From NCBI GenBank assembly GCA_964616395.1, contig CAZTUT010000046.1, forward strand, positions 1 through 19,124: DNA of 19,124 nucleotides, written 5' to 3'. The notes beneath the pieces were generated by a model. That model ran no database searches. It had not been told where the DNA came from and saw only the letters and a list, made by a program, of their open reading frames with translations. This stretch comes from JALHMQ01 sp964616395 (GTDB lineage: Bacteria; Pseudomonadota; Gammaproteobacteria; Burkholderiales; Burkholderiaceae_F). The position numbers were made by a program, and so were the translations under genes. Numbering within the stretch: the first letter of the stretch is position 1; each line of letters begins with the position of its first letter. Positions 15,122 through 19,124 of this stretch are shown here, piece after piece.

Positions 15122-16923
15122 ACGCGCCCGACACTTCGCTGAAAGCCGTGGCGCGTCTGCCGTTACCGCAGGGAAAACTGCCGCTCGACTACGTGATCCG
15201 CGGGTTGATCGCCGACCGGCTGATGGACCCGGTGATTGGCGAACGGATGCTGTCGGTCAAGTCGCGCGGCACGCGTGTTCACCCGCTGGCGCTGGTCGCC
15301 AACATGAACCTGCGCACGCCCGACGCGGCGCACGAGCTGCTCGATCTCGAGCGCCTGACCGAGTGGCTCGCCGAAAAGGCAAAGCTGCCTTACCACCACA
15401 TTGATCCGCTGCGTGTGGACTTCGCGCGCGTGGTCGATACGTTCTCGGCCAAGTACGCCACTGCGTATTCGATCCTTCCGCTGGCCGTCACCGGCAGCGA
15501 GGTCACGGTTGGCACCAGCGAGCCCTTCCTGACCGAGTGGCAGCCAGAGATCGAGCGGCTGACGCGCCGCTCGATCCGGCGCGTGCTGGTCAACCCGCTC
15601 GATATCGAGCGCTATACGGTCGAGTTCTACAAGCTCGCGCAGTCGATCAAGAATGCGGCGAAGAACAACGCGGGTGTATCGCCCGTCGGCAACTTCGAGA
15701 GCCTGGTCGAACTGGGCGCGAAGGTCGACGCCGAAAACGCCCACATCGTCACGATCGTCGACTGGCTGTTGCAGTACGCGTTCGACCAGCGCGCCAGCGA
15801 CATCCACATGGAGCCCAAGCGCGAGCAGGGCGTGGTGCGCTTCCGCATCGACGGCGTGCTGCATCAGGTCTACCAGGTGCCATCGAGCGTGATGAACGCG
15901 ATGGTCGCGCGCATCAAGCTGCTGGGGCGTATGGACATCGCCGAGCGCCGCCGGCCGCTCGATGGCCGCATCAAGACCCGGGTGTCCACTGGCGCACTGG
16001 CCGGCCGCGAGGTCGAGATGCGTCTTGCGACGCTGCCCACCGCGTTCGGCGAAAAGCTCGTGATGCGGATCTTCGATCCCGAGGTGGTGGTTCGCAGCTA
16101 CGCCGAGCTCGGCTTCTCCGAGGCCGAGACGGCGATCTGGAAGACGCTGATCAAGCGTCCCAACGGCATCATCCTGGTCACCGGTCCGACCGGCTCAGGC
16201 AAGACCTCGACGCTCTATTCCACGCTGCGCGAACTGGCGACCGACGAGGTCAATGTCAGTACCGTCGAGGATCCGATCGAGAACATCGATCCGCACCTGA
16301 ACCAGATGCAGGTCCAGCACGGCATCGACCTCGGGTTCGCCGACGGCCTGCGCGCGCTGATGCGGCAGGACCCGGACGTGATCATGGTCGGCGAGATCCG
16401 CGACAAGGAGACCGCGGAGATGGCCGTCAATGCCGCGCTGACGGGCCACCTGGTGTTCTCCACGCTGCACACCAACGATGCCGCCAGCTCGATCGCGCGG
16501 ATGATCGAGCTGGGCGTGCCGTCCTATCTGGTCAACGCCACGCTGATCGGCGTGCTGGCGCAGCGGCTGGTGCGCACGCTGTGCCCGCAATGCAAGGAAG
16601 AGACCGATCCACCGACCGAGAAGGTGTGGCAGGAACTGGTCGCGCCATGGCGCAGCAAGCTGCCGCAGCGCGTCTACAAGCCGGTCGGCTGCCTCGAATG
16701 CCGGCGCACCGGCTACATGGGTCGCACCGGCCTGATCGAACTGATGGTGATCAGCGACGAACTGCGCAAGATCGTCGCAGACGGCGGCAACCTGACCGCG
16801 ATGCGCGCGCAGGCGGCACGCGACGGCTTGCGCTCGCTGCGTGTCTCGGGCGCCGAGAAGATCGCCAAGGGCGTCACGACGCTGGACGAAGTGCTGCGCT
16901 CGGCGCCGCCGTACAACCCCTGA
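15118..16923 (+). CDS. GspE/PilB-family secretion or pilus assembly ATPase
   Basis: Hexameric traffic ATPase of the type II secretion/type IV pilus family, 601 residues, expected at the cytoplasmic face of the inner membrane. The N-terminal region (about 15-150) resembles the T2SSE/MshEN domain, which binds partner proteins or cyclic di-GMP in relatives. The catalytic half has DWLLQYAFDQRASDIHMEP, Walker A GPTGSGKT with Lys362, the Asp box with Glu384/Asp385, Walker B DPDVIMVGEIRD with Glu426, and the His box with His444 and His451. Two CxxC pairs (Cys489/492 and 525/528) form the zinc-binding module of GspE/PilB, absent from PilT retraction ATPases. The GTG start overlaps the DUF1631 stop (GTGA, 15118-15121). 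No GspF/PilC, pilin or secretin gene is in the window, so the machine it powers is unknown. Confidence 0.92.
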   Translation: MNAPDTSLKAVARLPLPQGKLPLDYVIRGLIADRLMDPVIGERMLSVKSRGTRVHPLALVANMNLRTPDAAHELLDLERLTEWLAEKAKLPYHHIDPLRVDFARVVDTFSAKYATAYSILPLAVTGSEVTVGTSEPFLTEWQPEIERLTRRSIRRVLVNPLDIERYTVEFYKLAQSIKNAAKNNAGVSPVGNFESLVELGAKVDAENAHIVTIVDWLLQYAFDQRASDIHMEPKREQGVVRFRIDGVLHQVYQVPSSVMNAMVARIKLLGRMDIAERRRPLDGRIKTRVSTGALAGREVEMRLATLPTAFGEKLVMRIFDPEVVVRSYAELGFSEAETAIWKTLIKRPNGIILVTGPTGSGKTSTLYSTLRELATDEVNVSTVEDPIENIDPHLNQMQVQHGIDLGFADGLRALMRQDPDVIMVGEIRDKETAEMAVNAALTGHLVFSTLHTNDAASSIARMIELGVPSYLVNATLIGVLAQRLVRTLCPQCKEETDPPTEKVWQELVAPWRSKLPQRVYKPVGCLECRRTGYMGRTGLIELMVISDELRKIVADGGNLTAMRAQAARDGLRSLRVSGAEKIAKGVTTLDEVLRSAPPYNP

Positions 16924-16935
16924 TCGCCTGACCCG

Positions 16936-18108
16936 TCACTTGCTGAGCAGGCGCATCGCCCGCGTCAGCCCGTCGAGTGTCAGCGGGAACATCCGGTCGC
17001 CGAGGATCTGACGCACCAGCGAGATCGACTGCCGGTACTGCCACAGGCCTTCCGGCTCCGGATTGATCCACGCGTGTCTTGGAAAGTGCTGGGCGAAGCG
17101 CTGCAGCCAGACCGCGCCCGCCTCGGCGTTGTTGTGCTCGACGCTGCCGCCTGGCTGCAGGATCTCGTAGGGGCTCATCGTCGCGTCGCCGACGAAGATC
17201 AGCCGCCAGTCCGGGTTGTACTTACGCAGCACGTCCCAGGTGTCGAACTTCTCGGCAAAGCGACGCCTGTTGTTGCGCCACAGTCGCTCGTAGACGCAGT
17301 TGTGGAAGTAGTAGAACTCGAGATGCTTGAGTTCGCTGCGCGCCGCCGAGAACAGCTCCTCGACGCGCTTGATGTGCTCGTCCATCGTTCCGCCGACGTC
17401 GAGCAGCATCACGACTTTCACCGCGTTGTGGCGCTCCGGCACCATCCGGATATCGAGATAGCCGGCGTTGCGCGCGGTGCTGGCGATCGTGTCGGGCAGG
17501 TCCAGCTCCAGCTCGGCGCCCTGCCGTGCGAAGCGGCGCAGCCGACGCAGCGCCACCTTGATGTTGCGGGTGCCGAGCTCGACCTCGTCGTCGTAGTCGC
17601 GGTAGCCGCGTGCCTCCCAGACCTTGACGGCACTTTTGCCACCGGCCGACTTGCCGCCAACCCGGATGCCCTCCGGGTGCTTGCCGCCGGTGCCGAACGG
17701 CGAGGTGCCGCCGCTGCCGATCCACTTGCTGCCGCCGTGATGGGCGGCGTCCTGCTCGGCCAGCCGCTTGCGGAACTCCTCCATCAGCGTGTCGAAGCCG
17801 AGCTTTTCCAGCCGCGCCAGCTCGGCGTCGCTGAACTCGCGCTTCAGCAGCTCGCGAAACCATTCGTCGGGGATGTCGCGCGCCAGATCCAGGTGCGTGG
17901 TCACGCCCTTGAAGTACTCGCCGAAGGCGCGGTCGAAGCGGTCATAGTGCGCCTCGTCCTTGACCAGCGTGGTGCGCGCCAGGTGGTAGAAGTCGTCGAT
18001 CGACGGTCCGATGACGTTGCCGCGGATGGCCTCCAGCAGGGTCAGCAGCTCGTTGATCGACACCGGCAGCCGGGCTGCGCGCAGGTGATAGAAGAAGCCG
18101 ATCAGCAT
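16936..18108 (-). CDS. CoxE-like VWA domain protein
   Basis: VWA-containing protein of the CoxE type, 390 residues, usually the partner of a MoxR AAA+ ATPase in chaperoning or activating metalloenzymes or complexes. The N-terminal helical region (1-135) begins FFYHLRAARLPVSINELLTL, typical of the family. A Gly/Lys-rich linker spans about 140-180, and the VWA domain follows. Its metal-site motif is DVGGTMDEH with Asp237, a D-x-G-x-T version of the usual D-x-S-x-S that is common in this group; the second metal-site Asp is probably Asp308 in FVGDATMSP. It ends GLTRAMRLLSK. A strong GGAGGGA (18113-18119) fixes the ATG. It lies downstream of the acetyltransferase and MoxR genes and is convergent with the secretion ATPase, their stops only 12 bp apart without a visible terminator. 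It has no signal peptide. Confidence 0.9.
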   Translation of the reverse strand: MLIGFFYHLRAARLPVSINELLTLLEAIRGNVIGPSIDDFYHLARTTLVKDEAHYDRFDRAFGEYFKGVTTHLDLARDIPDEWFRELLKREFSDAELARLEKLGFDTLMEEFRKRLAEQDAAHHGGSKWIGSGGTSPFGTGGKHPEGIRVGGKSAGGKSAVKVWEARGYRDYDDEVELGTRNIKVALRRLRRFARQGAELELDLPDTIASTARNAGYLDIRMVPERHNAVKVVMLLDVGGTMDEHIKRVEELFSAARSELKHLEFYYFHNCVYERLWRNNRRRFAEKFDTWDVLRKYNPDWRLIFVGDATMSPYEILQPGGSVEHNNAEAGAVWLQRFAQHFPRHAWINPEPEGLWQYRQSISLVRQILGDRMFPLTLDGLTRAMRLLSK

Positions 18109-18112
18109 CGGG

Positions 18113-18119
18113 TCCCTCC
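18113..18119 (-). promoter_or_regulatory. Strong ribosome-binding site of the VWA gene
   Basis: GGAGGGA on the minus strand, four bases before the ATG at 18108-18106 (six from the GGAGG core). It is the best ribosome-binding site in the window and suggests strong translation independent of the upstream gene. Confidence 0.8.
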
Positions 18120-18151
18120 AGCGCGACGGCGCGCGGCAGGCCGGCCGGCGA

Positions 18152-18745
18152 TCAGCGCGGACGCTCGAGCTGCCATTGCAGATGGGCTTTCACATCCGGC
18201 CACTCGTGCGCGAGGATGCTGTACATCACCGTGTCGCGCACGGTACCGTCGCGCCGTGGGGCGTTATGGCGGATCACGCCGTCGCGATGCGCGCCCAACC
18301 GCTCGATCGCGCGCTGCGACGCAAAGTTCATGTGATCGGTACGCAGTCCGACGACCGCGCAGCCGAGTGTGTCGAACGCATGGCCGAGCAGCAGCAGCTT
18401 GCATTCGGTGTTGATGGCCGTGCGCTGAACGCGCCGCGCGTACCACGTGTAGCCGATCTCCACGCGGTCGGCGGCGGGCACGATGTCGTGATAGCGGGTG
18501 CTGCCGACGATCTGTCCGCTCGCCGGTTCACGGACGACGAACGGCAGCATGTGGCCGTCGTGCTGACCCATCAGTGCGGCGGCGATGTACATCGCCGCCT
18601 GATCGGGCTCCGGCACCGAGGTCACGCGCAGCTTCCACAGCTCGCCGTCGGCCGCGGCGGCGGCCAGGTCGGCATCGTGGCCGGCGTGCATCGGTTCCAG
18701 CCGCGCGTGGTGGCCGTACAGCGTGACCGGCTCGGGCTTCTTCAT
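18152..18745 (-). CDS. GNAT-family N-acetyltransferase, RimJ/RimL-like
   Basis: Acetyl-CoA-dependent acyltransferase of 197 residues. The fold pattern of the RimJ/RimL/acetyltransf_3 group is visible: an N-terminal strand VTLYGHHARLEP, a central VEIGYTWYARRVQRTAINTE corresponding to the GYW.....GYATEA region, and the CoA-binding/C-terminal VGLRTDHMNFASQRAIERLG with the conserved N-x-x-S-x-R-A-I-E-x-L-G. The family acetylates protein N-termini, small molecules or antibiotics; the substrate here cannot be inferred. The ATG at 18745 lies 10 bp after the MoxR stop, and the region before it (AGGG overlapping that stop) is a weak ribosome-binding site, consistent with an operon. The 43-bp spacer to the VWA gene contains that gene's ribosome-binding site. 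Confidence 0.9.
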   Translation of the reverse strand: MKKPEPVTLYGHHARLEPMHAGHDADLAAAAADGELWKLRVTSVPEPDQAAMYIAAALMGQHDGHMLPFVVREPASGQIVGSTRYHDIVPAADRVEIGYTWYARRVQRTAINTECKLLLLGHAFDTLGCAVVGLRTDHMNFASQRAIERLGAHRDGVIRHNAPRRDGTVRDTVMYSILAHEWPDVKAHLQWQLERPR

Positions 18746-18755
18746 GCCGCGCGCC

Positions 18756-19124
18756 CTAGCGGTTGTGGCGCGCCATCATCACCAGCCGCTCGAACAGGTG
18801 CATGTCCTGCTCGTTCTTCAGCAGCGCGCCGGCCAGCGGTGGCACGAACAGCTTGTCATCGGCCGAGCGCAGCGCCTCGGCCGGAATCTGCTCGGCGACC
18901 AGCAGCTTGAGCCAGTCCAGCAGTTCCGAGGTCGAGGGTTTCTTCTTGAGCCCGGGCAGGTCGCGTACCTGGAAGAACACCGCCATCGCATGGGCCAGCA
19001 GTTCCTTGCGCAGGCCCGGGAAATGCACGTCGACGATCGCCTGCATCGTCGATGGATCGGGGAAGCGGATGTAATGGAAGAAGCAGCGCCGCAGGAACGC
19101 GTCCGGCAGTTCCTTCTCGTTGTT
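18756..19124 (-). CDS. MoxR-type AAA+ ATPase, 5' end outside the window
   Basis: C-terminal 122 residues of a MoxR-family AAA+ ATPase. The visible part begins at the sensor-1 Asn strand (NNEKELPDAFLRRCFFHYIRF), which includes the LxDAxLRR arginine finger region, and continues with the lid helices (MQAIVDVHFPGL to the FERLVMMARHNR end). Walker A and B lie beyond the right edge. The frame is open to the last base, and the internal ATG at 19046 is not the start. MoxR ATPases work with VWA proteins as chaperones for metal insertion or complex assembly; the CoxE-like gene downstream is the obvious partner. The TAG stop is 10 bp before the acetyltransferase ATG. Confidence 0.9.
   Translation of the reverse strand, partial: NNEKELPDAFLRRCFFHYIRFPDPSTMQAIVDVHFPGLRKELLAHAMAVFFQVRDLPGLKKKPSTSELLDWLKLLVAEQIPAEALRSADDKLFVPPLAGALLKNEQDMHLFERLVMMARHNR

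Noticed and set aside
17074..18414. Plus-strand 446-codon open frame opposite the VWA and acetyltransferase genes
   Set aside because: It runs antisense to two genes with clear family motifs and has no recognisable domain; a GC-driven shadow.
1..19124. CRISPR arrays, tRNA/rRNA genes, insertion sequences or phage genes
   Set aside because: No repeat-spacer pattern, no tRNA-like cloverleaf, no transposase or integrase motif was seen; base composition is even apart from the short spacer at 12427-12532.

Overview
The window is GC-rich (high-GC third positions throughout), densely packed bacterial DNA. The gene set (short PLP-dependent threonine dehydratase, periplasmic PCu(A)C chaperone, HtpG, family-6 uracil-DNA glycosylase, DUF1631 proteins, a solitary GspE-like ATPase, MoxR/CoxE-type pair) and the promoter style point to a betaproteobacterium, most likely Burkholderiales. 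This is inferred from gene content, not from a marker gene. A run of exactly 100 N (6219-6318) shows a scaffolded draft or metagenomic assembly.

Left part (1-6218): a 3'-truncated dehydratase on the minus strand is divergent from a secreted copper chaperone. A textbook intrinsic terminator follows the chaperone gene. Directly after it come two ABC exporter half-transporters with the asymmetric catalytic residues of MdlA/MdlB-type heterodimers, then a DMT/EamA permease overlapping the second by one base. These three look like one transport operon, cut at the assembly gap.

Middle (6319-8840): htpG with a clear ribosome-binding site, then a hypoxanthine/uracil-DNA glycosylase gene overlapping its 3' end.

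The most unusual part (8956-16923) is a four-gene plus-strand block: a DUF1631 protein, a spermidine-synthase-like protein, a second paralogous DUF1631 protein, and a GspE/PilB-family secretion ATPase. The two DUF1631 proteins match over most of their length, each carries a long Gly-rich linker at the same place, and each ends in what looks like a small beta-barrel domain. The second overlaps the ATPase start in a GTGA junction. No pilin, platform protein or secretin gene lies in the window, so the ATPase is an orphan here. The grouping suggests a surface or motility-related machine or its regulator, but its function is not known from the sequence.

Right end (16936-19124): a minus-strand set of MoxR-type AAA+ ATPase (5' end outside the window), a GNAT acetyltransferase and a CoxE-like VWA protein, convergent with the ATPase gene. 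MoxR and VWA proteins normally act as a pair; here an acetyltransferase gene sits between them.
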